From Pseudomonas laurylsulfativorans (GTDB lineage: Bacteria; Pseudomonadota; Gammaproteobacteria; Pseudomonadales; Pseudomonadaceae), in NCBI RefSeq assembly GCF_002906155.1, contig NZ_MUJK01000006.1:1-64000 (forward strand): 64,000 bases of DNA, written 5' to 3'. The notes beneath the pieces are model-generated. The model saw only the letters and a program-made list of their open reading frames with translations, searched no databases and had not been told where the DNA came from. The position numbers were made by a program, and so were the translations under genes. Below, piece by piece: positions 54,009 to 63,090 of this stretch; positions within the stretch are counted from its first letter, which is position 1, and the number at the start of each line of letters is the position of its first letter.

Positions 54009-54314
54009 TCAGCGATACGCCGTCGAAATTCCCTGGCGTTCGTCGATGCACTCCGGTGCGCCCATCTCGAACTCCCGGCAGATCAGCGGGCGTTTTTCGT
54101 AGATGGTGCACATCATCGTGTTGCGATCCAGTGCGGCACACCAGCCGTCGTCCAGGCGCAGCATGACTTCCCCGCCCCAGTCATCGGTATCGATGAACCG
54201 TTCAGGCACACCCGTGTCGGTGATCAGCATGACTTCGAGCTGACAGCAGCAGGCTGCGCAGGTCGAGCACGTGACCGCGGGCTCCGCGATTTGCGTATGG
54301 GGGATGGTTTTCAT
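54009..54314 (-). CDS. YkgJ-family cysteine cluster protein
   Basis: A 101-residue protein with the family pattern CSTCAACCC near residue 16 and later C59, C69 and CREF (C79), which probably bind zinc or an iron-sulfur cluster. It lies 54 bases after the DUF2878 gene, so it may be the end of the photolyase operon. Function unknown. Confidence 0.82.
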   Translation of the reverse strand: MKTIPHTQIAEPAVTCSTCAACCCQLEVMLITDTGVPERFIDTDDWGGEVMLRLDDGWCAALDRNTMMCTIYEKRPLICREFEMGAPECIDERQGISTAYR

Positions 54315-54368
54315 GGTGCGCAGTGTAAGGCAGTCAGTCAGCGCTGTGTGAAAGGCCTGACGGGACGC

Positions 54369-54872
54369 TCATTCATGTTCACCGCCCACCAGGCGCGGTG
54401 CCATGGCATGCAGAAGCGGAAACAGCAAAGCCCAGAGCAGCCCCATGCTGATCAGCGTCGGCAGTTGCCCATAGGGAAATTGCACTCCGGCCAGATGCCC
54501 GCCGGCGTAATACGACAGCGGACCACCTGCCGCGCCCAAAACACTTGCCCGCCACCAGGGCCTGGCAGACCACGCCAGACAGTGGCGCAAGGTCGTGGCC
54601 AATAGAGCCCACAACAGCATCAGCCACAGCGGAATCAAGGGTGAGTGATCGCTGAACCCTAATACCCCCAGCCAGCGCAACGCGCTATCGACCAACGTGC
54701 CGACAATCACCACGCTGAGTATCAATCGACCTTCCTCGGCCCAACTACTGATCCACAGCAGGTGAATCACCAGTGCCCCCAGCGGCACTGACAACCACAG
54801 GCTGTCGCCACCCATCACACACGCGAACCAGCCGAGCTGAAACAGCGCGGCATTGGCCAGGCGTTCAAGCAT
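54369..54872 (-). CDS. DUF2878 membrane protein
   Basis: A 167-residue integral membrane protein with about five hydrophobic segments, matching DUF2878 (HLLWISSWAEEGRLIL, GPLSYYAGGHLAGV). It begins 8 bases inside the Cfa-like gene. Together with DUF1365, the FAD oxidoreductase and Cfa-like genes it belongs to a conserved set; its role is unknown. Confidence 0.85.
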   Translation of the reverse strand: MLERLANAALFQLGWFACVMGGDSLWLSVPLGALVIHLLWISSWAEEGRLILSVVIVGTLVDSALRWLGVLGFSDHSPLIPLWLMLLWALLATTLRHCLAWSARPWWRASVLGAAGGPLSYYAGGHLAGVQFPYGQLPTLISMGLLWALLFPLLHAMAPRLVGGEHE

Positions 54873-56133
54873 CGAAGCGCCCGAGTAGCGGCGCGGTGAT
54901 CGCTGCCGGTTTAGCCAGCAGTAGTTGTGCGGTGCCGATAGTGCGCTCCAGAAACCCCCCTTCGCAGTAACACAGGTAAAACTCCCACAGCCTCAGGAAT
55001 TGTTCGTCGTAGCCCAACTCGCCCAGGCGAACCTGCGCACGGCGAAAGTTCACATGCCACAGACGCAGGGTACGCGCGTAGTGCAGGCCGAAGTCCTCCA
55101 TGTGCAGCATGTTCATGTCGGTGTCGCGGCTGACGGTTTCCAGTATCTTCTGTACGCAGGGCAGGGCGCCGCCGGGGAAGATGTAGCGCTGGATGAAATC
55201 GACACTGCGTCTGGCCTGTTCGTAGCGCTGCTCGCGGATGGTGATGGCCTGCAACAACATCAAGCCGTTGCTCTTGAGCAAATGCGCGCATTGCTTGAAG
55301 TAGGTGGATAAAAATCGGTGCCCCACCGCTTCGATCATCTCGATCGACACCAGTTTGTCGTATTGCCCACTGAGATCGCGGTAGTCCTTGAGCAACAGTG
55401 TGACCTGGTCCTGAAGTCCTAGCGTTTCGATCCGCTGTGCCGTGTAAGCATGCTGCTCCCTGGAGAGCGTGGTGGTGGTCACTTTGCAGCCATAATGCTG
55501 CGCCGCGTACAACGCCATGCTGCCCCATCCCGTGCCGATTTCCAGCAAGTGGTCACTGGGTTTGAGGGCGAGCTTCTGGCAGATGCGTTCCAGTTTATTC
55601 AACTGTGCCTGTTCGAGGCTGTCCTCGGGGCTCATGAATTGAGCGGCCGAATACATCATCGTCGGGTCGAGAAATTGTTCGAACAGCTCATTGCCCAAGT
55701 CGTAGTGGGCGGCGATGTTTTTCTGCGAGCCCTTGCGCGTATTGCGATTGAGCCAGTGCAGTGCCTGGACCAATGGCCGGCCGAGTTTTGCCAGGCCGCC
55801 TTCCAGCGCATCGAGCACCTCAAGATTGCTGACGAAGACCCTGATCACCGCCGTCAGGTCCGGCGAACTCCAGTAGCCATGAATGTAAGCCTCGCCTGCG
55901 CCGATCGAGCCATTGCTCGCGACCAGTCCCCAGGCCGCTGGGTCGTGGATATGGATCTCCCCTAGCAAGTGACTGCCAACGGTGCCGAACACATGGCGCT
56001 CGCCTTCCTCGACAATCACCAGTTGCCCGTGTTCAAGGTGCGCCAGTTGCCGCAGTACGCCCCGGCGCAGCAGCGATCCGCTCAGGCCGTTGGTGCTCAA
56101 CAAACTGGTTTTGGCCAAGACGCTAGAGGATTT
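54865..56133 (-). CDS. Cfa-family fatty acyl phospholipid methyltransferase
   Basis: A 422-residue SAM-dependent enzyme of the cyclopropane fatty acid synthase family. The SAM site is LLEIGTGWGSMALYAAQHYGC, preceded by AHYDLGNELFEQFLDPTMMYS; the C-terminus has the family pattern RLWEFYLCYCEGGF. In this gene setting (FAD oxidoreductase, DUF1365, photolyase) such enzymes may methylate rather than cyclopropanate chains, as in furan fatty acid synthesis. The start is taken at 56133 (MKSSSVLAKTS). It overlaps the neighbours on both sides. Confidence 0.88.
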   Translation of the reverse strand, partial: KSSSVLAKTSLLSTNGLSGSLLRRGVLRQLAHLEHGQLVIVEEGERHVFGTVGSHLLGEIHIHDPAAWGLVASNGSIGAGEAYIHGYWSSPDLTAVIRVFVSNLEVLDALEGGLAKLGRPLVQALHWLNRNTRKGSQKNIAAHYDLGNELFEQFLDPTMMYSAAQFMSPEDSLEQAQLNKLERICQKLALKPSDHLLEIGTGWGSMALYAAQHYGCKVTTTTLSREQHAYTAQRIETLGLQDQVTLLLKDYRDLSGQYDKLVSIEMIEAVGHRFLSTYFKQCAHLLKSNGLMLLQAITIREQRYEQARRSVDFIQRYIFPGGALPCVQKILETVSRDTDMNMLHMEDFGLHYARTLRLWHVNFRRAQVRLGELGYDEQFLRLWEFYLCYCEGGFLERTIGTAQLLLAKPAAITAPLLGRFDA

Positions 56134-56938
56134 CATGGTGGCGATCCTTGGGCGGAACGATGGCGGTCTGGAAGCTGCCATCGGCAGCCTGATGAGTAAA
56201 AATCGGTACGCGCTTGATCAGCAGGCGCAGGGCTTGCCAGTAAATCCCCAGGCAGGTTTTCGCCGTCATCCAGGGAAAACGCCGCAAGTAGCGGTGCAGG
56301 CCGGCGCGATCGAGGGCTTCGCGTTGCAGGTTCAGGGTGGCGTCGAACAGCTTCAGATCGCCCTGCCAGTCAGCCATGTGCACGCCCAGCCACTGCGCGG
56401 CGGGGCTGAAGCTCATTCGGTGTTCAAGATCCCGGGGCAAAAACGGCGATACGTGAAAAGCCTTGGCAACGGCGAAATGTTGATGGAGGTCGTTGAGGTT
56501 CTCCGGCGTCTTGGCGGGCAACACGTAGTGATAGCGTTCGCGCCACGGGGTATTGGTGACTTCGGCGAGAATCGCGGCCAGTTGACCATCGGGTTCGTAG
56601 CAGTAGAAAAAACTGACCGGGTTGAACGCCAGGCCCCAGCTGCGAGGCTGGGTCAGCAGGCAGATCGGGCCTTGTGGCGCACGGCCGATCGCCTGGCGGA
56701 CCTGTTCGCGCACCGCATCGCTCAAGCGCACGCCGCTGGCGGTGAAGGCCTTGAGGTAATCGCTTTCACGAAACGAAAAGGGCGAGAAGCGTTTTCTGCC
56801 TGACAAGGGTGACAACGCCAGCACGGCGTCTTGCTCGTCGAGGTCGATGTACAGCAAGCCGATCCGATATCGGAATTCGTGGTTTTTCGGCGAGAACCGT
56901 CGATGAGCGATCCAGCCACTGTAAAGGGCGCTGTTCAT
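56123..56938 (-). CDS. DUF1365-family protein
   Basis: A 271-residue protein of DUF1365: N-terminal LYSGWIAHRRFSPKNHEFRYRIGLLYIDLD, then NPVSFFYCYEPDG and SPFLPRDLEHRMSF. The family always occurs beside the FAD oxidoreductase and Cfa-like genes and is thought to act on membrane fatty acids. It starts 4 bases inside the FAD oxidoreductase gene. Confidence 0.88.
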   Translation of the reverse strand: MNSALYSGWIAHRRFSPKNHEFRYRIGLLYIDLDEQDAVLALSPLSGRKRFSPFSFRESDYLKAFTASGVRLSDAVREQVRQAIGRAPQGPICLLTQPRSWGLAFNPVSFFYCYEPDGQLAAILAEVTNTPWRERYHYVLPAKTPENLNDLHQHFAVAKAFHVSPFLPRDLEHRMSFSPAAQWLGVHMADWQGDLKLFDATLNLQREALDRAGLHRYLRRFPWMTAKTCLGIYWQALRLLIKRVPIFTHQAADGSFQTAIVPPKDRHHEIL

Positions 56939-58182
56939 AACGTTTCACCGAACGAACGGGCGACGCGCAGTGCGCTGACCACGCCATCTTCATGGAATCC
57001 GTTTGCCCAGTAGGCGCCGCAATAAAAGGTGTGTTGCGCGCCGTTCAATTCTTCCCAGCGTTCCTGGGCCGCCACGGCGGTCAGGTTGTATTGCGGATGC
57101 GCATAGGTGAACCGGCCGAGTACCCGGGATGGCTCGATGGCGGCGCTCTGGTTCAGGCTCACGCAAAAGGTGGTGGCGCTCTCAATGCCTTGCAGGATAT
57201 TCATGTCATAGGTCACCGCGGCGTGCGTGTGACCGGCGCCGCCGAGGCGATAATTCCAGCTGGCCCAGGCCAGTTTTTTCGAGGGCAGCAGGCGGGTGTC
57301 GGTATGCAGTACCACTTCGTTGTCGGCATAAGGCAGGGCGCCGAGAATCGACTGTTCGGCGGCGCTGGGTTTGGCCAGCAAGGTCAGGGCCTGATTGCTG
57401 TGGCAGGCGAATACGACCTTGTCGAAGCGTTCGCTGCCCACGGCGCTGTGGATAAGTACGCCGTCTTCATTGCGTTCGACCCGCGTCACGGGGCAGTTGA
57501 GTCGGATTTTCTCTTTGAAGCCAGCCGTCAATGGCCCGATATAGGCACTTGATCCGCCCTCGATCACGCACCATTGCGGACGATGATTCACCGACAGCAA
57601 ACCGTGATTCTTGAAAAACCGGATAAAGCCTCGTAGCGGAAAATTCAGCATGTCGGCCATGGACATCGACCAGATCGCCGCCCCCATGGGCACGATGTAA
57701 TGCAGGATGAACCGTTCGCCATAACCTCCGGCCTTGAGGTATTGATCCAGCGTGATGTCGTCGCTGATCCGACCTTCGGCCAGGTCAGCCTGAGCTTGTC
57801 TATTGAAGCGCAGGATATCGCGCAACATGCCCCAGAACCCCGGCGACAGCAGATTTCGCCGTTGGGCAAAGAGGCTGTTGAGATTGTTGCCGTTGTACTC
57901 CAGACCGCTGTCCGGGTCGGTGACCGAGAAGCTCATTTGCGTCGGTTTGAAACCCACGCCAACCTGGTTCAGCAAGCGGATGAAATGGGGGTACGTCCAG
58001 TCATTGAAAACGATGAAACCGGTGTCCACGGCATGACGCTGGCCATCGGAGGCCACCTGCACGGTATGGGTATGACCACCGACCCGATCGCCGGCCTCGA
58101 ACAGGGTGATCTCATGGTTGCGGTTGAGCAGGTAGGCGCTGGTCAGTCCCGAGATACCGCTGCCGATGATGGCGATATTCAC
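56935..58182 (-). CDS. FAD-dependent oxidoreductase (amine oxidase-like)
   Basis: A 415-residue flavoprotein with an N-terminal FAD site (IAIIGSGISGLTSAYLLNRN and the later E of LFEAGDRVGGHTHT). Its closest look-alikes are the oxidoreductases placed with DUF1365 and Cfa-like genes, including a desaturase-like enzyme of furan fatty acid synthesis in Rhodobacter. It overlaps the SDR gene by 4 bases. Confidence 0.88.
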   Translation of the reverse strand: MNIAIIGSGISGLTSAYLLNRNHEITLFEAGDRVGGHTHTVQVASDGQRHAVDTGFIVFNDWTYPHFIRLLNQVGVGFKPTQMSFSVTDPDSGLEYNGNNLNSLFAQRRNLLSPGFWGMLRDILRFNRQAQADLAEGRISDDITLDQYLKAGGYGERFILHYIVPMGAAIWSMSMADMLNFPLRGFIRFFKNHGLLSVNHRPQWCVIEGGSSAYIGPLTAGFKEKIRLNCPVTRVERNEDGVLIHSAVGSERFDKVVFACHSNQALTLLAKPSAAEQSILGALPYADNEVVLHTDTRLLPSKKLAWASWNYRLGGAGHTHAAVTYDMNILQGIESATTFCVSLNQSAAIEPSRVLGRFTYAHPQYNLTAVAAQERWEELNGAQHTFYCGAYWANGFHEDGVVSALRVARSFGETL

Positions 58183-58961
58183 GGTGAATCCTTAATGGGC
58201 GGATTGCTGCGCACCATTCGCTTGCCGACAGCGAGCTTTACCCGGTTGGGCATTTTCGACAACGGCCACAGGGCCGCCATGAACAGGGCCGGGAAGGCTA
58301 TCTCCAGCGGACGATGTTGCAGTTTGGCGAAGATATACCGCGCGGCTTTGCCCACCGGCCAACTGAGGGGCATCGGGAAGTCATTTTTCGCGGTCAGCGG
58401 TGTGTCGACAAAGCCAGGGCTGACCACGGTCACCTCGATGCCTTCCGGAGCCAGGTCAATGCGCAACGATTCGAACAGGTAGCGCAGCCCGGCTTTCGAC
58501 GCGCCGTAGGCTTCTGCCCTGGGCAATGGCAGGTAGGTCACCGAACTCGCGACGCCCACCAGATGCGGCGCCAGCCCGACCCTTAACAAGGGCAGGGCCG
58601 CTTCGATGCAGTAACTGCTGGCCAGCAGATTGGTGCGTACGACGTGCTCTATGATCGATGAGTCAAACTGCTGGACGTCGACATATTCACAGGTGCCGGC
58701 GTTGAGAATCACGGTATCGAGCGAACCCCAGACATCAGCGATGTGCTCACCGATTTCGCGTACGGTCTGGCTGTTGGTCAGGTCGCCGGGGACAATCAGT
58801 ACTTGCCCGGGATAACGCTGCGACAACACTTTCAGTGGCGCCACCGTACGTGAGCTGACCGCCAGGTGGGCACCGGTCTTCAGTATTTCTTCGGCCAGCC
58901 CCGCGCCAATGCCGCTGCTGGCACCGGTCAGCCAATATCGACGCGGAGATGTAAGTCTCAT
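58179..58961 (-). CDS. short-chain dehydrogenase/reductase
   Basis: A 260-residue SDR. The cofactor site is TGASSGIGAGLA, followed by NAGTCEYVD and the catalytic YGASK (Tyr and Lys with a Ser in GVASSVTYL). A hydrophobic C-terminal part may tie it to the membrane. The start at 58961 (MRLTSPRRYW) overlaps the SnoaL-like gene by 4 bases. Confidence 0.88.
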   Translation of the reverse strand: MRLTSPRRYWLTGASSGIGAGLAEEILKTGAHLAVSSRTVAPLKVLSQRYPGQVLIVPGDLTNSQTVREIGEHIADVWGSLDTVILNAGTCEYVDVQQFDSSIIEHVVRTNLLASSYCIEAALPLLRVGLAPHLVGVASSVTYLPLPRAEAYGASKAGLRYLFESLRIDLAPEGIEVTVVSPGFVDTPLTAKNDFPMPLSWPVGKAARYIFAKLQHRPLEIAFPALFMAALWPLSKMPNRVKLAVGKRMVRSNPPIKDSP

Positions 58962-59380
58962 CCCATTCTCCTTTTCAGCCAAGCGATCGCCCTGCCCAAT
59001 ACGGGCAAGTGTTCGTAAAGCAGTGCCCCGGCGTCGAAGTAGTCACGGTGGCGATAAACCTTGTTGCGCCAATGCAGGTGTGAGCAGCCGTCGACCCGTA
59101 TCAACCGCCCGCCGGCCAGGCGTGGATGTCGGTAGCTCATGACCCAGCGCAGGTAACCTTCGCCTTCAGCCACCTGGTCGTAGCCGTGAAAGGCGAAATG
59201 CAGTTCGCTGACGTTGGCGTAGAGCTCGCCGAAGTAACTACGCAAATGCTCGATACCTTGCACGTCATGCAACGGATCAGTGAAACGCACATCCGTGGTG
59301 TACAGCTCATCCAGGCGCTGGAGATTGTCTTTGTCCAGGCCGGCGAATTGGTGGGCAAAGCGGCGAAGAAAATCACTCAT
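58958..59380 (-). CDS. SnoaL/NTF2-like protein
   Basis: A 140-residue protein with the NTF2-like cone fold pattern: YTTDVRFTDPLHDVQGIEHLRSYF and FHGYDQVAEGEGYLRW. Members bind or isomerise small hydrophobic molecules. It lies between phrB and the SDR gene, overlapping both, in the light-type operon. The start at 59380 follows the family. Confidence 0.85.
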   Translation of the reverse strand: MSDFLRRFAHQFAGLDKDNLQRLDELYTTDVRFTDPLHDVQGIEHLRSYFGELYANVSELHFAFHGYDQVAEGEGYLRWVMSYRHPRLAGGRLIRVDGCSHLHWRNKVYRHRDYFDAGALLYEHLPVLGRAIAWLKRRMG

Positions 59381-60821
59381 GGCCACCTCCGGCATCCTGT
59401 TGTCGCGATGGCAGGTTTTTGAACGCCGCCAGCGCCCGTGTGCGGGAGGTACTGAGATTGACGATCGGTGACGGGTAATCCGCCACCCCGAACAAGCCGC
59501 CCAGGTTCGCCGGGTTGTGCACGTCCTTTTTGTTCAGTCCCACCAATTCCGGCAGCCAGTGCTTGATGAAAATACCGTCGGGATCGAATTTTTCCGACTG
59601 GCTCAGCGGGTTGAAAATCCGGAAATACGGCGCCGAGTCAGTGCCCGTGGACGAACTCCACTGCCAGCCGCCGTTGTTCGCGGCCAGGTCGCCATCGATC
59701 AGGTGCTGCATGAAAAAGCGTTCGCCTTCGCGCCAGTCGATCAACAGATTCTTGGTCAGGAACATCGCCACGACCATGCGCAGTCGGTTGTGCATCCAGC
59801 CGGTTTCCAGCAGTTGGCGCATGGCAGCGTCGATGATGGGCAGCCCCGTGCGCGCTTCTTTCCAGGCCGCCAGTTCTTCGGGGGCATTGCGCCAGGCCAG
59901 GGCTTCAGTCTCCGGGCGAAAGGCGCGGTGACGCGAGACGCGCGGATAGCCCACCAGAATGTGTTTGTAGAATTCGCGCCACAGCAACTCGTTGATCCAG
60001 GTGACCGCGCCGACCTTGCCACTTTCGAACTCTCCCTGATTGCTTTGCAGGGCCGCATGCAGGCACTGGCGGGGAGAGATGACGCCGGCCGCGAGGTAGG
60101 GCGAGAGCTGGCTGGTACCGGGTTTGGCCGGGTAGTCCCGTTCGCTTTTGTAGTAGTCGATCTGGGCGTCGGCAAAGCTGTCGAGGCGATGTCGGGCTTG
60201 AGCTTCACCGGCAGGCCAGAGGGCGCGCAGGGCCTCGGTTGGTGTTGTGAAGCCTTTGACGCTGGAGGGGATTTCATCGCTGTCGATGCCCAGCGGCGAT
60301 TGAACCATGGGCATGTTGACCCGATTCGGCAGTGAGCGGTGCAGGCGCTCGTAACATACCTTGCGGAACTGACTGAAGACCTGAAAGTAGGTGCCGGATT
60401 GGGTCAGTATGGTTCCAGGGGCGAACAGCAACTGGTCGAGATAAGCGTGGAATTCCGTGCCGTGGGCCTTCAGGCGTTCGCTGACCGCCGCGTCACGCCG
60501 GCTCTCGTGAATGCCATATTCTTCGTTGACGTGCACGGCCTCGATCTTCAGTTTCTGGCAAAGATCGAGCAAGACCTTCGGTGCGTCATCCCAGCGAGGG
60601 GCGTGGCGGATCAGCAGCGGAATGTTCAGTTCGCTCAACGCGTGACTCAATAGCATGAGGTTGCGCAGCCAGAAATCCACTTTGCACGGTGCGTCGTCAT
60701 GCGCCTGCCATTGCTCCGGGCTCAGCAGGTACACCGCCACAACGGGTCCTCTGGCTGCGGCAGCCGAAAGGGCGGTGTTGTCGTTTAGGCGCAAGTCGCT
60801 GCGCAGCCAGATCAATTGCAT
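59373..60821 (-). CDS. phrB: deoxyribodipyrimidine photolyase
   Basis: A 482-residue class I photolyase that repairs pyrimidine dimers with light. The N-terminal antenna domain starts MQLIWLRSDLRLNDN. The FAD part shows WINELLWREFYKHIL, TGLPIIDAAMRQL, GWMHNRLRM and NNGGWQWSSSTGTDSAPYFRIFNP. The frame starts 7 codons earlier at 60842, but the ATG at 60821 gives the family start. It is directly behind the MerR regulator. Confidence 0.96.
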   Translation of the reverse strand: MQLIWLRSDLRLNDNTALSAAAARGPVVAVYLLSPEQWQAHDDAPCKVDFWLRNLMLLSHALSELNIPLLIRHAPRWDDAPKVLLDLCQKLKIEAVHVNEEYGIHESRRDAAVSERLKAHGTEFHAYLDQLLFAPGTILTQSGTYFQVFSQFRKVCYERLHRSLPNRVNMPMVQSPLGIDSDEIPSSVKGFTTPTEALRALWPAGEAQARHRLDSFADAQIDYYKSERDYPAKPGTSQLSPYLAAGVISPRQCLHAALQSNQGEFESGKVGAVTWINELLWREFYKHILVGYPRVSRHRAFRPETEALAWRNAPEELAAWKEARTGLPIIDAAMRQLLETGWMHNRLRMVVAMFLTKNLLIDWREGERFFMQHLIDGDLAANNGGWQWSSSTGTDSAPYFRIFNPLSQSEKFDPDGIFIKHWLPELVGLNKKDVHNPANLGGLFGVADYPSPIVNLSTSRTRALAAFKNLPSRQQDAGGGHE

Positions 60822-60842
60822 GGGGAGGTCCGCACGATTCAT

Positions 60843-61784
60843 TTAGATAAGTCCGCGTTGAACCAGGCTCTGGTAGGCCGATAACGGGTCCGCGGCCAGG
60901 AACAGATCAGCAGTCTCGGAAGTTCTTGCGGACAACTCGGCGTGGTGGATGCACACCGTAGGTCCGACGATCATTTTTGGGCAGCCGACGCCATTTAAAA
61001 GTTTCGTCAGCAGGGAGAGGTTCATGGCTTTGCTGGAATACAGCAGTACGCCTCGGGGTTGCAGATGATCGACCGCCAGCGCCAGCTCTCCGGTGGGCAG
61101 CGGCCAGTCGAACACTTCCACCGGACAATCGGCGCTGCTGAGCAACCACGCGGTGAGCCATAGGTGAGGTTCCAGTGGCAGGTCGGAATGGTTGATCAAC
61201 AACAACGGTGAAGTATGTAACTGACGGTTGTTATGGTAGATGCGCGCGCCGAACTTGCTGCGTAACCAGGAATAAAAGAATACGCGCTCCATCTGTGCGC
61301 CAAACTGGCCCTGCCAACGTTGTTCCAGCTCCGCCAGCAAAGGCATCAGCAGCTGTTCGCACAAGGTCCGCGGCGGGTACAGCGCCATCATCTGATTAAT
61401 GGTGTCGTCCAGGCTGCGCTCGGCCAGTGTCGTAACCGCTTGCAGCAATGTCTGACGCAGACGCTGCCAATCGTTTTCGACAGCCTCGTCGCTGGCCTGC
61501 GGGGTGTCGAGCAGGTGCTTGACCTGGCTGACGGCGACGCCACGGTTGAGCCAGGTGAGAATTGTCATGATGCGTTGCACATGTTCGGCGGAGAACAACC
61601 GGTGCCCCTTGGGCGTGCGCTGCGGCTCGATCAAACCATAACGCCGCTCCCAGGCGCGCAAGGTGATGGCGTTGACACCGGTCTGCCGCGCCACTTCGCG
61701 AATCGGCAGCCAGCCCTCGTCGAGGGCTTTCTTGAAGTCCGTGGCAAAGTCTTCGCTGGCACTGCTGTCGAGTTTGGCTTTCAT
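60843..61784 (-). CDS. MerR-family regulator, class II LitR-like
   Basis: A 313-residue regulator with a MerR-type winged helix at about residues 27-95 (LPIREVARQTGVNAITLRAWERRYGL, then GHRLFSAEHVQRI). The C-terminal half resembles the helical and Rossmann parts of LitR/CarH light regulators. I do not find the DxHxxG cobalamin motif, as in class II LitR of Pseudomonas, which depends on a separate blue-light sensor. It lies next to phrB, the usual target. No LOV sensor gene is in the window. Confidence 0.82.
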   Translation of the reverse strand: MKAKLDSSASEDFATDFKKALDEGWLPIREVARQTGVNAITLRAWERRYGLIEPQRTPKGHRLFSAEHVQRIMTILTWLNRGVAVSQVKHLLDTPQASDEAVENDWQRLRQTLLQAVTTLAERSLDDTINQMMALYPPRTLCEQLLMPLLAELEQRWQGQFGAQMERVFFYSWLRSKFGARIYHNNRQLHTSPLLLINHSDLPLEPHLWLTAWLLSSADCPVEVFDWPLPTGELALAVDHLQPRGVLLYSSKAMNLSLLTKLLNGVGCPKMIVGPTVCIHHAELSARTSETADLFLAADPLSAYQSLVQRGLI

Positions 61785-62743
61785 TAAATGGCGTTTCGCA
61801 GGCTGAGACTTTCCGGATGCGGCTGCAGGTAAACCTGCTGTGCGATGTAAGGGTCCGGGTGCTGGCGGAGGTGGTGCTTGAGCAGGGTCAGTGGTACCAC
61901 CAGCGGCACGATGCCGTGACGATACTGGCCAATGACGTGCTGCACTTCCTGCTTGTCATCGGCACTGATCGCCTGTTTGAGATAACCACTGATGTGCTGC
62001 AAGACATTGGTATGAGTGCGGCGTGTGGCACATTTTTTCAAAGCCGCCATCAATTCACTGAAATAGCGCAGGCCGAGTTCTTGCGGATCGGTGCGGCCCA
62101 TATTGCCCAGCAGGTTGCCCAGGGTTTTGTATTGCACCGGGTTGTGGGCCATCAGCAAGTATTTGTAGCGCGCATGAAAATCCGTGAGGCCGCGACGGCT
62201 CAGGCCTTCTTGCAGCAGTTGCTGCCAGGCGTGGTAGGCGAATACTCGGGTGAGGAAATTTTCCCGTAGCACCGGGTCGTGGAGTCGGCCATCTTCTTCC
62301 ACCGGCAAGTTCGGATGCAATTCGCAGAACGCCCGGGCGTAAATGCCCTGGCCACCGCCTTCCTGCGGTGCGCCGTTGGCGTGGTAGACCTTGACCCGCT
62401 CCAGTCCACAGGACGGAGATTTCTGCATGAAGATGTAGCCGCAGATATCGCCCAGTTGCGCAGCCATTTGCCGGCCATATTCAGCCAGTGGCTGAGTGAC
62501 ATTGAGCTGGCGATTGATGGTGCCGACCGCTTCGGGCCGATCCGTATCGCCGACCAGCCGGATCGGTTCGCGAGGAATGCCCAGGCCGATGGCGACCTCC
62601 GGGCAAACCTGCACGAAATCGAAATAGTCGGTCAGGACGCGGTTGCACAACGGCGATGCTTTATGCCCGCCGTTGAAGCGCACCTCGGCACCCATCAGGC
62701 AGGCGCTGATGGCGATTTTCGGTTTGGTGACGGGCAGTGGCAT
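61784..62743 (-). CDS. DUF523/DUF1722 protein (YbgA-like fusion)
   Basis: A 319-residue protein with an N-terminal DUF523 domain (ISACLMGAEVRFNGGHK, VCPEVAIGLG, KSPSCGLERVKVY; cysteines likely bind metal) and a C-terminal DUF1722 domain (FHARYKYLLMAHNPVQYKTLG). It is the first gene of the photolyase operon and shares one base with the MerR start (TAATG). The function is unknown, but the family travels with photolyase genes. Confidence 0.87.
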   Translation of the reverse strand: MPLPVTKPKIAISACLMGAEVRFNGGHKASPLCNRVLTDYFDFVQVCPEVAIGLGIPREPIRLVGDTDRPEAVGTINRQLNVTQPLAEYGRQMAAQLGDICGYIFMQKSPSCGLERVKVYHANGAPQEGGGQGIYARAFCELHPNLPVEEDGRLHDPVLRENFLTRVFAYHAWQQLLQEGLSRRGLTDFHARYKYLLMAHNPVQYKTLGNLLGNMGRTDPQELGLRYFSELMAALKKCATRRTHTNVLQHISGYLKQAISADDKQEVQHVIGQYRHGIVPLVVPLTLLKHHLRQHPDPYIAQQVYLQPHPESLSLRNAI

Positions 62744-62766
62744 CTGAGCACCTCGGAATCAAAACC

Positions 62767-62790
62767 TATACAGAAAATAAATTCTGTACA
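62767..62790. promoter_or_regulatory. candidate MerR/LitR operator
   Basis: TATACAGAA and TTCTGTACA form an inverted repeat (8 of 9 pairs) with a 6-base spacer, between the -10 box and the first gene of the photolyase operon. A third similar half-site, TTGTATA, lies at 62834-62840 beyond the -35 box. Confidence 0.5.
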
Positions 62791-62800
62791 ACTTAGGCTC

Positions 62801-62828
62801 ATCATAGATTCAAAGGTGTGCAAGTCAA
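62801..62828 (-). promoter_or_regulatory. sigma-70 promoter of the photolyase operon
   Basis: On the minus strand TTGACT (62828-62823), 16 bases and TATGAT (62806-62801) form a good sigma-70 promoter, 58 bases before the ATG at 62743. Confidence 0.7.
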
Positions 62829-62874
62829 ATTTTTTGTATAAGTTTTTGCGAGGCCGGCTTGTGCAAAAAGAGGT

Positions 62875-63090
62875 TTACAGCCAGCCCAACCGCCAAGCGC
62901 TGCTGTCCTGCAAGGTTTGCCACGCGAAGCGCTCACTGCGTCGGGTCAACACCGCTTGCAACTCGATTTCCCGAACCGTTCCTTCCTCGTCGCGAAACAG
63001 TTCGCTCACCAGAAAGTGTTTTTCACGGTTCTGCGGGTGGGCTGCTGTCCATTTCGACAGCAGCAATTTGCTCGGGTTGATGCGGTTCAC
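62875..63090 (-). CDS. TIGR02450-family Trp-rich protein
   Basis: A 71-residue protein matching TIGR02450: it starts MNRINPSKLLLSKWTAAHPQNREKHF and ends in WRLGWL, with conserved Trp residues. It overlaps the flavoprotein gene upstream by 4 bases, so the two are one unit. Function unknown. Confidence 0.88.
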   Translation of the reverse strand: MNRINPSKLLLSKWTAAHPQNREKHFLVSELFRDEEGTVREIELQAVLTRRSERFAWQTLQDSSAWRLGWL

